Below, one piece after another: positions 55,054-64,000 of a stretch of 64,000 nt of DNA; position 1 is the stretch's first letter; every line of letters starts with the position of its first letter. The stretch lies in assembly GCF_000695255.1 (NCBI RefSeq), contig NZ_JMIB01000043.1:1-64000 (forward strand). Reading direction: 5' to 3'. The DNA is from Photobacterium galatheae (GTDB taxonomy: Bacteria > Pseudomonadota > Gammaproteobacteria > Enterobacterales > Vibrionaceae). The translations under genes were made by a program, and so were the position numbers. Below the pieces are notes generated by a model. That model was given only the letters and a program-made list of their open reading frames with translations. It was not told where the DNA came from and ran no database searches.

Positions 55054-55878
55054 ATGACAAAGAAAAAGCAAGCAATCACTTATGGTCAGGTCAGTGAAAT
55101 TGAAGGGCTGGACTATCTCAATGCCAGATACATCGAGCAGACGTTTTCCCGGCACGCTCATGAAGGGTACTGTGTGGGTGTGATCAGTCAAGGCACACAA
55201 GGGTTTTATCATAACGGCGCGGAACATCTGGCGCCGCAAAATACCATCATTCTGGTCAATGCCGATGAAATTCACACCGGCTATGCCGCCACAGAGAATG
55301 GCTGGAGTTACCGGGCCATGTATCCGCTCCCCCAGCTCTTTGAGCAAATCAGTGAAGATTTGGGCAAACCCGAATACGGTGCCCCCTATTTCCGGCAATC
55401 GGTTGTCAGAGACGACCAGCTTGCCGCTCATTTTCGGCAACTCTTTGATACTTTAGATCATTCATCAGATCCAATATACAGAGAAACGCTCATCTACACG
55501 GCACTGACTCAGTTGGTTATCCGGCAGGGATGTTCACGCATCGATATCAAACCGGCCAAAGGCTCAGACAAAGCGCTGGCGATGGTGAAAGAGTTTCTGG
55601 ATGAGTATCCAAACTGGCAGATCACGCTCACAGAACTGGCTGCACTGGCCTGCATGACCCCGTACAGTCTGGTGCGCGCGTTTAAACGTAAATTTGGTTT
55701 ACCGCCACACGCCTATCAAATACAGGTCAGACTGAGACTGGCAAGACGCCTGTTAAAACAGGGAATCGCAATTAAAGATGCAGCCATTGAAGCCGGTTTC
55801 CACGATCAAAGCCATTTCCATCGTCATTTCAAAAGTGCTATGGGGATCACACCCGGACGTTATATGAAACATGTGTAG
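55054..55878 (+). CDS. AraC family transcriptional regulator
   Basis: A 274-residue regulator with an N-terminal cupin-like ligand domain (TFSRHAHEGYCVGVISQG, VNADEIHTG) and a C-terminal AraC DNA-binding domain. The helix-turn-helices are ELAALACMTPYSLVRAFKRKFG and AAIEAGFHDQSHFHRHFKSAMG. GGAAG lies upstream. Target unknown; the downstream membrane protein gene is a candidate. Confidence 0.88.
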   Translation: MTKKKQAITYGQVSEIEGLDYLNARYIEQTFSRHAHEGYCVGVISQGTQGFYHNGAEHLAPQNTIILVNADEIHTGYAATENGWSYRAMYPLPQLFEQISEDLGKPEYGAPYFRQSVVRDDQLAAHFRQLFDTLDHSSDPIYRETLIYTALTQLVIRQGCSRIDIKPAKGSDKALAMVKEFLDEYPNWQITLTELAALACMTPYSLVRAFKRKFGLPPHAYQIQVRLRLARRLLKQGIAIKDAAIEAGFHDQSHFHRHFKSAMGITPGRYMKHV

Positions 55879-55991
55879 CAAACTTTTGCCTGCTACATTA
55901 TTAGCATTCACTTCACACGCGCCTCAAGAAAGGAATCCGAACAATTCATTCCGTCATTACCATGGGCGTGCTATCCGGAAGGAAAACCGTG

Positions 55992-56558
55992 ATGATCATT
56001 TCAACGACCTTCTCAATCGTCTTTCTCTCTCTGGCCTATGTGCATCTCTTTATCTCCTCCGTAGATATCGATGCCATTACCATTGTGCTGATGGTGTTAG
56101 CCGCTTTGCCCTGGGTTTTTCCATATCTGAAATCACTGGAATTACCGGGGGGCATCAAAGTTGAAATGAAAAACGTCCTGAAAAAAGTCGAACAAGCTTC
56201 GGCAGAAATTGACGGCGCTCTCCCGACCAATGGTTTCCAGGGGGTGGACACATCCCTGGCTTTTATTGCGCAGCGGGTGGAAATTGAAAAAATTGTTCGG
56301 CAATATCAGCCAGATTTACCCTCTTCTCGTTTCGCTCTCACAACCCGATTAACCAAATTGGCAAAAGAAAACATCCTGCAGCAACATCTGGCAGATGCGC
56401 TGCTTGAAATCGTCAAACTCGGTAACCTTGCTTCACAAGGGCAATTCGTGCACACCGAGGAAGCAGAACTGATCCTGATGCGTTCCGGACCGTTACTGGA
56501 CAAACTGGAACAAACGCTCAGTCAGGCGATGACAGAGGAAGCTGCTCTGGCTGATTAA
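55992..56558 (+). CDS. unrecognised membrane protein with coiled cytoplasmic part
   Basis: A 188-residue protein with two N-terminal membrane helices (about residues 3-23 and 28-47) and a helical cytoplasmic remainder. AAGGA eight bases upstream selects the ATG at 55992 over earlier starts. Its stop lies one base from the stop of the convergent PspB-like gene. No family is recognised. Confidence 0.75.
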   Translation: MIISTTFSIVFLSLAYVHLFISSVDIDAITIVLMVLAALPWVFPYLKSLELPGGIKVEMKNVLKKVEQASAEIDGALPTNGFQGVDTSLAFIAQRVEIEKIVRQYQPDLPSSRFALTTRLTKLAKENILQQHLADALLEIVKLGNLASQGQFVHTEEAELILMRSGPLLDKLEQTLSQAMTEEAALAD

Positions 56559-56559
56559 G

Positions 56560-56781
56560 TTAAGGCAGATGATCAATCTCATCCTGAATTTGATAACCTT
56601 TGTCCGTCACAATTTTCTCCAGTACCGCCACACGTGCTTTCAGCTCGCTCATCTCAGCCCGCAGTAACTCGGCTTCTTTACTCGCCAAACGTGCACTCTC
56701 CTGCTGCTTCGCCTGAAGACGCAGATATTGTTGCAACACGAGCGCCCCAAAAATGATGGCAACAATCCAGACGGCTGTCAT
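56560..56781 (-). CDS. PspB-like small membrane protein
   Basis: A 73-residue protein with one N-terminal helix (VWIVAIIFGALVLQQYL) and a coiled-coil tail ending RVAVLEKIVTDKGYQIQDEIDHL, a pattern like PspB of the phage shock response. No pspA or pspC is nearby, so it may be a lone relative. Confidence 0.72.
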   Translation of the reverse strand: MTAVWIVAIIFGALVLQQYLRLQAKQQESARLASKEAELLRAEMSELKARVAVLEKIVTDKGYQIQDEIDHLP

Positions 56782-56802
56782 AGTTCCACTCCTTAAACGT
56801 CA

Positions 56803-57858
56803 TTACGACTCATGATGAAAAGCCGAATTTTTAAAAACCGGCGAGTCCGCCATGCCAGCGCTCGCACCACACTCACCCGGCGTGACACCAAACTTCCGCT
56901 TGAATGCGGTAATAAAATTCGACGGATGATGATACCCACATAAATAGGCGGCTTCACTCACCGAGATATTTTCCAACTGCATCATATCCCTCGCTTTTTC
57001 CAGGCGACGGTTGCGAACATAGTCGAAAACGGTACATCCAAGTCCGGTCCGAAAACGGCGTTGTAGTACGCTGACACTCATCGCCGATGCCGAAGCCACC
57101 TCCTGTAAGCGTACGTCATGATGCAAATGTGCCTCTAAATACGCAACCACGCCCGATAACTGATCGGGGATTTGCTGCATCTCATGATTCCTTGGCTGAA
57201 ACTGTGCCGATTCGCTGTTCACCAGTTGCCGGCATAACTTTATCAGAATCTGCTGCCCTCGCGATTCCAGCATCAACTGATGCAGCCAGGGGTCATCAAC
57301 CTGTTCTACCGCTAAGATCTCTTCGCAAAGATGCAGCATTTCCTGATCCGGCTGCCACCGCCAGCGCGCCAGATGGGTTTGCAAGAACTGACTGAGCGGT
57401 TCAGGCAGAGAGAGATTATTTTTATCAAACCATTCCGGATTCACCAGCAGGTTCACCTTTCGGATCTCTTGCGCATTGGCAACAATATGACGCCTGAAGG
57501 CACACTGACGAGCCAGATTCACCGCAATCGCTTTTGCGCCATCACGGGCATCCAGCACATTATCCATTGCGTCGTAGCCAAACCGAATCCGGCCTGCCAG
57601 TAACAGCGTAATACAAACACAAGGACCGGCATTGGACAGCACGTCCGCATCGACCAATTCATGGAAGGTGCCGGCTTGTACAATCAGTCCGCTGCGAAAC
57701 TGGCTGTATTGAAACTTCCCCTCTAACAGCGTCTCATTTGGTTGCCTGTTGTCTGACAGGATGCGATCTGCACAGTGACTGTGTTGACTCAATCTGGCCA
57801 TCACGACACGCTTTCTGAGCGTATTCGAAGGGTTCTTTTCAGGATTGGTCACTTTCAT
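56803..57858 (-). CDS. AraC-type siderophore-responsive regulator (PchR-like)
   Basis: A 351-residue regulator with a variable N-terminal part and a C-terminal AraC domain (SVLQRRFRTGLGCTVFDYVRNRRLEKARDMM, then EAAYLCGYHHPSNFITAFKRKFG). It is divergent from a TonB receptor with 157 bases between, the PchR/FptA-type arrangement. The start is ATG at 57858 with GGAG nine bases upstream; an upstream TTG at 57888 lacks a site. Likely activates the receptor when its siderophore is present. Confidence 0.85.
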   Translation of the reverse strand: MKVTNPEKNPSNTLRKRVVMARLSQHSHCADRILSDNRQPNETLLEGKFQYSQFRSGLIVQAGTFHELVDADVLSNAGPCVCITLLLAGRIRFGYDAMDNVLDARDGAKAIAVNLARQCAFRRHIVANAQEIRKVNLLVNPEWFDKNNLSLPEPLSQFLQTHLARWRWQPDQEMLHLCEEILAVEQVDDPWLHQLMLESRGQQILIKLCRQLVNSESAQFQPRNHEMQQIPDQLSGVVAYLEAHLHHDVRLQEVASASAMSVSVLQRRFRTGLGCTVFDYVRNRRLEKARDMMQLENISVSEAAYLCGYHHPSNFITAFKRKFGVTPGECGASAGMADSPVFKNSAFHHES

Positions 57859-57952
57859 CAACTCCATCTCCACTGTGTCATTTGCCAATAACTATTAGAC
57901 GATTTGGCATAACGATCCTGCCTTCTCAAAATCTGCCCACGAAAATATCATG

Positions 57953-57971
57953 AATGCGAATCAATATCATT
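57953..57971. promoter_or_regulatory. Fur-box-like site before the TonB receptor
   Basis: AATGCGAATCAATATCATT matches a consensus Fur box (AATGATAATTATTATCATT) at about 15 of 19 positions and lies in the divergent promoter region. It fits iron-repressed control of the receptor. Confidence 0.6.
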
Positions 57972-58015
57972 ACTGATAATTCTTATGGTTATGTCACAGG
58001 TAGGACCAAGCTCAC

Positions 58016-60031
58016 ATGTTCAATGACCAACATTTTGATGTTTCACCATTCAGAGTTTCCACACTTTCGATTACCATCGCCACTTTACTCTCTGTGCCTT
58101 TTCAAACACTTGCGGCAGAACAAGAAAAGCACCTCGACGAAGTTGTCGTCTGGGGTGCTAAAGTCTCCAGTTCGTCTGAATTTATCACCGATGAAGATAT
58201 TTCCGTCCGTCAGGCCGATCACCTCTCGGATTTACTGCGGGATATCCCTGGTGTAGATGTGGGTGGCACCCATTCAGTGAACCAGCGCATCAATATCCGG
58301 GGGCTCGGCGAAACGGATCTGGATATTCGCTTAGATGGCGCTTCACAGTATGCCAATATGTTCCACCACGTGGGGAACCTGACACTGAACCCGGACATCA
58401 TTCAGGCCGTCGATGTTCAGGTCGGGGCAAACTCAGTCCTGAACCATGGTCTGGGCGGTTCAGTGATGTTTGAGACCAAATCCGCCAAAGATTTGCTGCG
58501 TCCCGGCGAATTATACGGTGCACGGTTCTTTGCCGGATATGGCAGCAACGCCTTTACCCAGGGTTCACTGTCTCTGTATGGCCAGCTCACAGAATCACTG
58601 GATGCACTTTTCTATGCCTACCAGATCGATCGGGACAATTTCAAAGACGGAAACGGGAAAGAAACGCTCGGCTATGACGGCACGGTAGACGATATGATGC
58701 TGAAACTGGGCTGGGAACCTGCGGCGAACCAGCGCCTTCAGTTCACCTATGACCGCTATCGCGATAAAGGCGACTATAACCCCCGTCCGGATATGTCAAC
58801 GGCTGCCAACAACGGTCTGACACAGGATCAGCTGACCCCGACCCACTACGATCGCGATACTTTCAGTGCCCGTTATCATCTGAATCAGGGGGATGTACTG
58901 GATCTGTCTGTGACTTTGTATCAGAACCAGATTCAGCTCAAACGTGATGAATCCAGCCTGATGCCATGGCCGCCGAACCGGCAGAGTGTCAACACCGCTG
59001 AAAACATCAATACCGGAACAACCATTCTGGCGGTTTCCAGCGTGAATCTGGGCAACACGCAACATACGTTCCGCTATGGCGGTGAAGGCAATATTCAGGA
59101 CAGCAAGAGTCAGTATGGCGCACAACCGAAGATGAAGGAAACCTTCACGGCCTGGGCACTGTATCTGGAAGATAGCATCCAGATCACCGATGCGTTCACC
59201 GTCACACCCGGCCTTCGCTACGATGCTGTCGATCGGGATGCCCTGACTGGCGATAAAACCTTTGATGATGTCAACTGGGCTCTGGCCGCAGATTACGACG
59301 TGACAGAGAACCTGACGCTGTTTGCCAGCACCCGTTCCCTGTTCAAAGCACCGCCGCTGCTGGAAACTTTCGTGAACTTCCAGGACGTCACCTTCCTGGC
59401 TGAAGATATTAAGCCGGAAACCGGCCAGAATACTCAGGGAGGCCTGCGCTGGAACTATCATCAGGGACTCAGCAGCTATGGTTCTACCCTGACAGTGTTC
59501 AAGACCCAATTAGATGATTATCTGGCTGACCGATACAGCGACGGCAAATATATCTTCTTTAACAATGGCGATGCTGAAATCGAAGGTTTCGAAGCCAGCT
59601 TCTATTACGGTTATGATGCGCTGATGGCGAAGCTCTCTTACGCCAAGGCAGATAATAAAAATACAACCAACAACACCCCAATCATTGCCTCCAATGGCCG
59701 CAGCAGTGATGTCGGTGACAGCATCGGTCTCGCGCTGGATTACAGCCTGTATGATTACGATCTCTATCTGGGCTACCGGGGCCAGTTCGTCCTTGAAGAA
59801 GATAACGTCCTGCCGGGCACACCGGTGAAAGACAGTTATGATGTACACAACATTTACGCGCAGTGGGCGCCACAGCAAATCGACGGACTGGTCGTGACCT
59901 TTGGCATCGACAACCTGTTCGATGCAGCTTATGTCTCGCACGCCTCCCGCTCCGGTACCGCACGCGGACTGAATACTGCGGATCTGGAACCGGGACGTAA
60001 CATCAAGATCTCGGCTTCCTATCAATTCTGA
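58016..60031 (+). CDS. TonB-dependent outer-membrane receptor, iron/siderophore type
   Basis: A 671-residue receptor. A signal peptide (to about residue 34, cleavage near LAAEQE) precedes a TonB-box-like DEVVVWGA. The plug domain follows (DLLRDIPGVDVGG, NIRGLGETDLDIRLDG), then a beta barrel ending KISASYQF with a C-terminal Phe. Context with an AraC regulator and a Fur-box-like site points to siderophore or heme uptake. The stretch LFKAPPLLETF recalls heme receptors, but the ligand is unknown. Confidence 0.9.
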   Translation: MFNDQHFDVSPFRVSTLSITIATLLSVPFQTLAAEQEKHLDEVVVWGAKVSSSSEFITDEDISVRQADHLSDLLRDIPGVDVGGTHSVNQRINIRGLGETDLDIRLDGASQYANMFHHVGNLTLNPDIIQAVDVQVGANSVLNHGLGGSVMFETKSAKDLLRPGELYGARFFAGYGSNAFTQGSLSLYGQLTESLDALFYAYQIDRDNFKDGNGKETLGYDGTVDDMMLKLGWEPAANQRLQFTYDRYRDKGDYNPRPDMSTAANNGLTQDQLTPTHYDRDTFSARYHLNQGDVLDLSVTLYQNQIQLKRDESSLMPWPPNRQSVNTAENINTGTTILAVSSVNLGNTQHTFRYGGEGNIQDSKSQYGAQPKMKETFTAWALYLEDSIQITDAFTVTPGLRYDAVDRDALTGDKTFDDVNWALAADYDVTENLTLFASTRSLFKAPPLLETFVNFQDVTFLAEDIKPETGQNTQGGLRWNYHQGLSSYGSTLTVFKTQLDDYLADRYSDGKYIFFNNGDAEIEGFEASFYYGYDALMAKLSYAKADNKNTTNNTPIIASNGRSSDVGDSIGLALDYSLYDYDLYLGYRGQFVLEEDNVLPGTPVKDSYDVHNIYAQWAPQQIDGLVVTFGIDNLFDAAYVSHASRSGTARGLNTADLEPGRNIKISASYQF

Positions 60032-60074
60032 CGAGAATGCTCACTCGCATCTGATTCCCCTGCCAACCAACGAA

Positions 60075-60099
60075 AAAGCCGCCCATCACAGGCGGCTTT
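60075..60099. terminator. bidirectional terminator
   Basis: AAAGCCGCC (60075-60083) and GGCGGCTTT (60091-60099) form a perfect 9-bp stem with A and T flanks, between the convergent receptor and LTA-synthase-like genes. Confidence 0.9.
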
Positions 60100-60125
60100 C
60101 TTTCCAGTTCTTCAGAATGCAGAAC

Positions 60126-62096
60126 TTACTGGTCAGCACTGGCGAGCTGCTGCTCCGTCGCCAGTGGCAACTTATAACTTCCCTGACGGTAAAGCTTGCC
60201 ACCCAGCAGGGCATGAGCCAGCGCACGCTTAGATTCGGCCTCATTGACTGAAGCTGGTGTCATCGACTGCGCACCAAAATCATAGTGATAACCAATCGGT
60301 GCTTTACCCGGCTGCAGAACGACCAGCTTATCCTTGGTCAGATAGCCAAAGTTCTTATCAAACTGCATCATGGCACGCTGGTATTCCGGTGCCACGTCTT
60401 TTGTCAGGTCATGACCAATCATCGGTGACGTATTCTCCGCACCAATCAGTGACAGCAGGGTCGGCGCCATATCAATATTACTGGCCAGACGATCATCCTG
60501 ACGCGGCTGCACATCCCCACCCAGAATCACGGCCGGAATGTGGAAACGGTCCACCGGCACAGGTACTTTCCCTTCTGCGCGGGCGTCATGGTCTGCAATC
60601 ACAATAAAGATAGTGTCTTTCCAGTATTCAGACTGTTTGGCTTTCGCGAAAAACTCACCCAAGGCTTTATCTGAATATTTCACCGCATTATTTCGGCTGT
60701 GCTCAGGCTGTTCATACAGCTCAATCTCACCGTCCGGGAACTCATATGGTGAATGGTTACTGCTGGTGAAGACCAGACTGAAGAACGGCTGACCGGTATT
60801 GTGAAGACGGGTGAATTGCTGATCCGCCATCTGATACAGATCCTGATCCGACGCGCCCCACGACCCCACAAATTTCGGATTTTCAAAATCAGGCAGGTCG
60901 ACAATTTCCTCAAAACCATTGCCGAGGAAGAAAGACTTCATGTTGTCGAAGTGGCTCTCCCCCCCATAAATAAACTGGGTATGGTAGCCCTGGCGCGCCA
61001 GCAGTTCTGCAATGGTGTAAAAACCGGTCTGGCTTTTACTCAATTTCACAACGGCGCGCGAAGGCGTTGGCGTAAACCCGGTGGTCATCGCTTCAATGCC
61101 CCGGACAGAACGGGTTCCCGTGGCGTAGACCTGCGTCAGGTTCCAGCCTTCCTGCATCAGCTGATCCAGATTCGGGGTCAGTGGCAGTCCCCCCAACGCA
61201 CCAACAAAACGCGCCCCCAGACTTTCCTGCAACAGAATCACCAGATTCTTTTTCCCTTCGAATGTGGGCAGGTTAGTATTCAGCGTCGGAATATCGTCAG
61301 AGATAAAGCTGTCTGGACGACCCGATGCCTGACGCACCATTTCAACGACTTCATCCAGTGGCATCTTGCCATAGAATTCTTCTGCATTTTTCTCAGAACC
61401 CATGTTTTTCGCTGCAAAGATCACTGAGTATGCCGAGTTCAGCGTCAGATCATTTAACAGCGGGTCCGTCGAAAACGCCACCATAGCTGGGTTCAGTGGA
61501 CGATGCTGTAATGTTGACCGGGCACCCATGACACCAACGACAATCACAACGACTGCCAGTACCGGACGCCAGAACCATTTCGGTGCGTTCAAATCACGCA
61601 CAGCGTAACCACTCAGTTTCCAGCCCAGGAACAAAGTCAGCAAAGTTCCCAGCAAGCCAATCGCCAGTTCCAGCTTGTAACCAACCCAGAGCATGCTGAA
61701 GACTTCTTTCGGGTAAATCAGGTATTCCAGAAACAAGCGATTCGGACGTAGGTTATATTCTGTAATAAAAGTCGGTGTCGCCAGTTCCATATAAACCAGC
61801 ACCCAAAGGCCAGCCACCAGCCAGACTCTGAGCAGGAACAACCAGAATTTACCAACGATCCCCTGAACCGGCAGGAGCGTGAGCAGCAAAGAAGGTAACA
61901 AAAGGAGCCAGCACAGCGTCGAGATATCGATCCTGACGCCTTGTACCAGAATCATCATCCAGTCCTGCCAACCCGTCACGTGCTCAGCCTGCCAGGCCGT
62001 CAGCAGTACTCGGGAAAGACTCAGGAAAACCAGAGACATGAGGGAAAACAGGATGACAGGGAACAGCAACCCTGTCTTTTGTTTAAGTTTTTGCAT
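60126..62096 (-). CDS. LTA synthase/phosphoethanolamine-transferase-like membrane sulfatase-fold protein
   Basis: A 656-residue protein with about five N-terminal membrane helices (to residue 200) and a periplasmic alkaline-phosphatase-fold domain. The nucleophile Thr is in ATGTRSVRGIEAM near residue 327, and metal-site motifs include IADHDARAEG and the SSNHSPYEFP stretch. Such proteins transfer phosphoglycerol or phosphoethanolamine to cell-envelope acceptors. Adjacent dgkA recycles the diacylglycerol this would release. Confidence 0.88.
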   Translation of the reverse strand: MQKLKQKTGLLFPVILFSLMSLVFLSLSRVLLTAWQAEHVTGWQDWMMILVQGVRIDISTLCWLLLLPSLLLTLLPVQGIVGKFWLFLLRVWLVAGLWVLVYMELATPTFITEYNLRPNRLFLEYLIYPKEVFSMLWVGYKLELAIGLLGTLLTLFLGWKLSGYAVRDLNAPKWFWRPVLAVVVIVVGVMGARSTLQHRPLNPAMVAFSTDPLLNDLTLNSAYSVIFAAKNMGSEKNAEEFYGKMPLDEVVEMVRQASGRPDSFISDDIPTLNTNLPTFEGKKNLVILLQESLGARFVGALGGLPLTPNLDQLMQEGWNLTQVYATGTRSVRGIEAMTTGFTPTPSRAVVKLSKSQTGFYTIAELLARQGYHTQFIYGGESHFDNMKSFFLGNGFEEIVDLPDFENPKFVGSWGASDQDLYQMADQQFTRLHNTGQPFFSLVFTSSNHSPYEFPDGEIELYEQPEHSRNNAVKYSDKALGEFFAKAKQSEYWKDTIFIVIADHDARAEGKVPVPVDRFHIPAVILGGDVQPRQDDRLASNIDMAPTLLSLIGAENTSPMIGHDLTKDVAPEYQRAMMQFDKNFGYLTKDKLVVLQPGKAPIGYHYDFGAQSMTPASVNEAESKRALAHALLGGKLYRQGSYKLPLATEQQLASADQ

Positions 62097-62135
62097 TACA
62101 ACTACATCCGAATAAACGGCATCCGGAAAAACGGA

Positions 62136-62504
62136 CTACCAGTACAACTTGAATAAAATCGCCAGCCAGATCCCACCAGCAAGAAGCAGTGAAACAAACA
62201 CTGCCGCAGAACCAATATCTTTTGCCCGTCCACTCAGTTCATGAATTTCGCTGCCGATCCGATCAACCACAGCTTCAAGCGCTGAGTTCAGCAGTTCCAC
62301 AATGACCACCAGAAATAAACTGGCAATCAGAAGGATGTGTTCAACGAAACTGACGGGCAGAAAAAATGAAATGGCAGTAAGCAGCACAAGCAGACAAATT
62401 TCCTGTCGGATCGCAGCTTCATTTTGCCACGCCGCTTTCAGGCCCTGCATCGAATAACCCGTTGCCTTGACGATGCGAACGACCCCAGTGTTACCAGGCT
62501 TCAT
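62136..62504 (-). CDS. dgkA: diacylglycerol kinase
   Basis: A 122-residue membrane kinase with three helices and the family motifs NEAAIRQE and ELLNSALEAVVDRIG. It phosphorylates diacylglycerol to phosphatidic acid. AAGGA five bases upstream sets the start. It precedes the LTA-synthase-like gene on the same strand by 39 bases, a sensible pair because the transferase produces diacylglycerol. Confidence 0.95.
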   Translation of the reverse strand: MKPGNTGVVRIVKATGYSMQGLKAAWQNEAAIRQEICLLVLLTAISFFLPVSFVEHILLIASLFLVVIVELLNSALEAVVDRIGSEIHELSGRAKDIGSAAVFVSLLLAGGIWLAILFKLYW

Positions 62505-62741
62505 AGTGTTCCTTGTCTAATTTTAAAGTCGGACAAAATAGTGAAAAATTGCTTTGATGTCAGCAGTAAGTTGCTTAGTTATGAGCTTACTCCAATTCAG
62601 GCTGACCTTGTTTCGTCATTTTGTGATGTTTAACACGCCCCAAATGTCTCTCGTCAGAACATCCATCTCAAAATGCCCCCATCCTGACAGCCATTCCTTA
62701 AGAATCACTTAAGAAATAGCCCCGCCACCACGCGTAATGAA

Positions 62742-63191
62742 TTAAACAGGGAGCTGCTGCCCGGTTTTCACGGTTCTGATGGCCAGATTGGTATGGATAT
62801 CCTTCACCATGGTTAACAGTTGAAGCTGACGGACGAAAGCCTCGTAATGCGGCAAATCTCTGGCGACCACTTCGAGCAGGTAATCGTAAGCTCCGGAAAT
62901 GACATGCGCACTGATCACTTCCGTCATGTCACCGACCACTTTTTCAAACGCATCAATGGGTTGATCATTGTGATTATTCAGGCTGACATTGACGAAAAAA
63001 GTCATCATCAATCCCAGTTTTTGTCTGTCCAGCGTCGCCTGATACCCCGAGATAATGCCGTCTGATTCCAGTTTTTTAATTCGTCTGGCACAAGGTGACA
63101 CGGACAAACCCACTTTGTCGGCAATTTCCGCTGTGCTTTGCCGTGCATCCCGTTGAATTTCCTGCAATATCTGCTTGTCTTTTTTATCCAT
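62742..63191 (-). CDS. Lrp/AsnC family transcriptional regulator
   Basis: A 149-residue regulator with an N-terminal helix-turn-helix (TAEIADKVGLSVSPCARRIKKLE) and a ligand-binding RAM domain (VISGAYDYLLEVVARDLPHYEAFV). The start at 63191 is set by AAGGA; the frame extends 34 codons further without a site. It is divergent from an EamA-type exporter, so it probably controls export of an amino acid. Confidence 0.92.
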   Translation of the reverse strand: MDKKDKQILQEIQRDARQSTAEIADKVGLSVSPCARRIKKLESDGIISGYQATLDRQKLGLMMTFFVNVSLNNHNDQPIDAFEKVVGDMTEVISAHVISGAYDYLLEVVARDLPHYEAFVRQLQLLTMVKDIHTNLAIRTVKTGQQLPV

Positions 63192-63381
63192 ATTCCTTGC
63201 CGCCTTTATTCTGTCGCTGAATCTTGAAATCCCTTTCGCCGAGAATAGGGAAAACAAACTAAAATTATCAAAAATATTAGTAAAACCTACCAAAAATACT
63301 CATGATGAAGGCCAATTTTGCCAACTTTTCTCCCTGACAATAACTGATACTGGAGATAACTCAATTGTCAGGATTCACACA

Positions 63382-64000
63382 ATGCAAAAGTCCGCCTCCA
63401 CGCTGCTGACAGGGCTGTCAGCGATGATAATCACCTTACTGATCTGGTCCGGTTTTTTCCTTTCGCTTCGCGCTTCCAGCCACTCGAATCTCACCACAGC
63501 TGATATTGCGCTGATTCGCTTTGTTCCGGCAGCTTTGCTGTTCAGTTGGTTATGCCGGCACAAGTTCAAACGTATCCTTCAAACGCCAAAACGCTACCTG
63601 CTCCTGATCTGCTGGGGAGCCGGGCTTCCTTATTTCCTGATTGCCGGACAAGGCTTACAGTATGTCCCCGTTGCGGATGGCGCGTCGCTGATCCCCGGTA
63701 TCCTGCCACTGTTTGTTTCGGGAATCGCCGTCTTCTGTTACCGGGAAACGATTTCACCGGCCCGAAAAGCGGGACTGATCCTCATCGCGATTGGCGTGGT
63801 GGGATTTGTTGCCAAATCATTCGCGGCCGGTCAGCCTGGCATGCTGCTCGGTTACAGTATTCTGCTGTTCGCCAGTTTCAGTTGGGCGTGGTTTACCATC
63901 GCCATGCGGTTATCCGGACTCTCTGCGATGGAAGGGGCTGCGGTGATCGCCATTTCAGGCTGCCTTTTATTAACGATGGGTGCACTCAGCGGTCAAATGT
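63382..64000 (+). CDS. EamA/DMT family exporter, cut by the window end
   Basis: An open frame from the ATG at 63382 to the window edge gives at least 206 residues. Hydrophobic helices include LLTGLSAMIITLLIWSGFF, and a DMT-type motif VADGASLIPGILPLFVSG follows. The C-terminal part is missing. It is divergent from the Lrp-type regulator, which suggests an amino-acid or metabolite exporter. Confidence 0.85.
   Translation, partial: MQKSASTLLTGLSAMIITLLIWSGFFLSLRASSHSNLTTADIALIRFVPAALLFSWLCRHKFKRILQTPKRYLLLICWGAGLPYFLIAGQGLQYVPVADGASLIPGILPLFVSGIAVFCYRETISPARKAGLILIAIGVVGFVAKSFAAGQPGMLLGYSILLFASFSWAWFTIAMRLSGLSAMEGAAVIAISGCLLLTMGALSGQM

Noticed and set aside
42838..56558. Integron cassette array: a run of small, mostly same-strand accessory genes
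   Set aside because: I looked for attC-type ends (GTTRRRY/RYYYAAC pairs) between the genes and saw none; gaps are variable and no integrase gene is present.
1..64000. CRISPR arrays, tRNA or rRNA genes, insertion sequences, prophage
   Set aside because: No spaced direct-repeat array, transposase, integrase or phage structural gene was recognised, and no tRNA cloverleaf stood out by eye.

Overview
The window looks like about 64 kb of chromosome from a marine gammaproteobacterium, most likely a Vibrionaceae member of moderate GC content such as Photobacterium or a Vibrio relative. This rests on gene content and gene style (TAXI-TRAP and Tct transporters, a two-domain QueD-like protein, an ArsJ arsenic operon, a MIX/LysM type VI effector, a TonB receptor beside an AraC regulator). 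No rRNA or tRNA gene was seen to fix the taxonomy. About 60 protein genes are supported.

Layout. 0.2-2.3 kb: a GFA-family zinc protein and an ABC-F ATPase. 2.8-7.4 kb: a TAXI-TRAP transporter coupled to an LhgO-type L-2-hydroxyglutarate oxidase. 7.4-13.6 kb: a QueD-like protein, a small beta-barrel protein, a SpoIIAA-like protein, an acyl-CoA ligase and a PhoD-like phosphatase. 13.9-23.4 kb: a 2015-residue type VI secretion effector candidate with LysM and MIX motifs, followed by three tandem paralogous membrane proteins that are the likely immunity genes. 23.7-29.5 kb: a complete TctCBA tricarboxylate-type transporter with a divergent CitA/CitB-like two-component system. 29.5-35.6 kb: a 2-hydroxyacid dehydrogenase, two copper-handling genes, and an OmpA-like protein coupled to an Ig-repeat lipoprotein.

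35.9-40.3 kb is an arsenic island: ACR3, ArsR, an ArsJ-partner GAPDH, a dual-specificity-type phosphatase and ArsJ. Two matching operator-like sites precede acr3 and arsR. Together they should export arsenite and convert arsenate to 1-arseno-3-phosphoglycerate for export. 40.7-56.6 kb is an accessory stretch of mostly small, mostly plus-strand genes: sulfurtransferase, patatin, two more GFA proteins, a DHFR-like reductase, GyrI-like protein, MBL hydrolase, GlxA regulator, GST, cytosine deaminase, GNAT, AraC regulator and several unrecognised proteins. It also holds a frameshifted gene beside a lipoprotein that may be a decayed effector/immunity pair. 56.6-64 kb: an AraC regulator divergent from a TonB-dependent receptor with a Fur-box-like site, then an LTA-synthase-like phosphotransferase, DgkA, an Lrp/AsnC regulator and a DMT exporter cut by the window end.

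The most interesting unit is the 13.9-23.4 kb effector locus. Its front half has composition like the surrounding genome and carries LysM and MIX motifs. Its back half and the immunity genes are visibly AT-rich, as expected if the toxin end was swapped in, and the immunity genes appear to have been duplicated together with their terminators.
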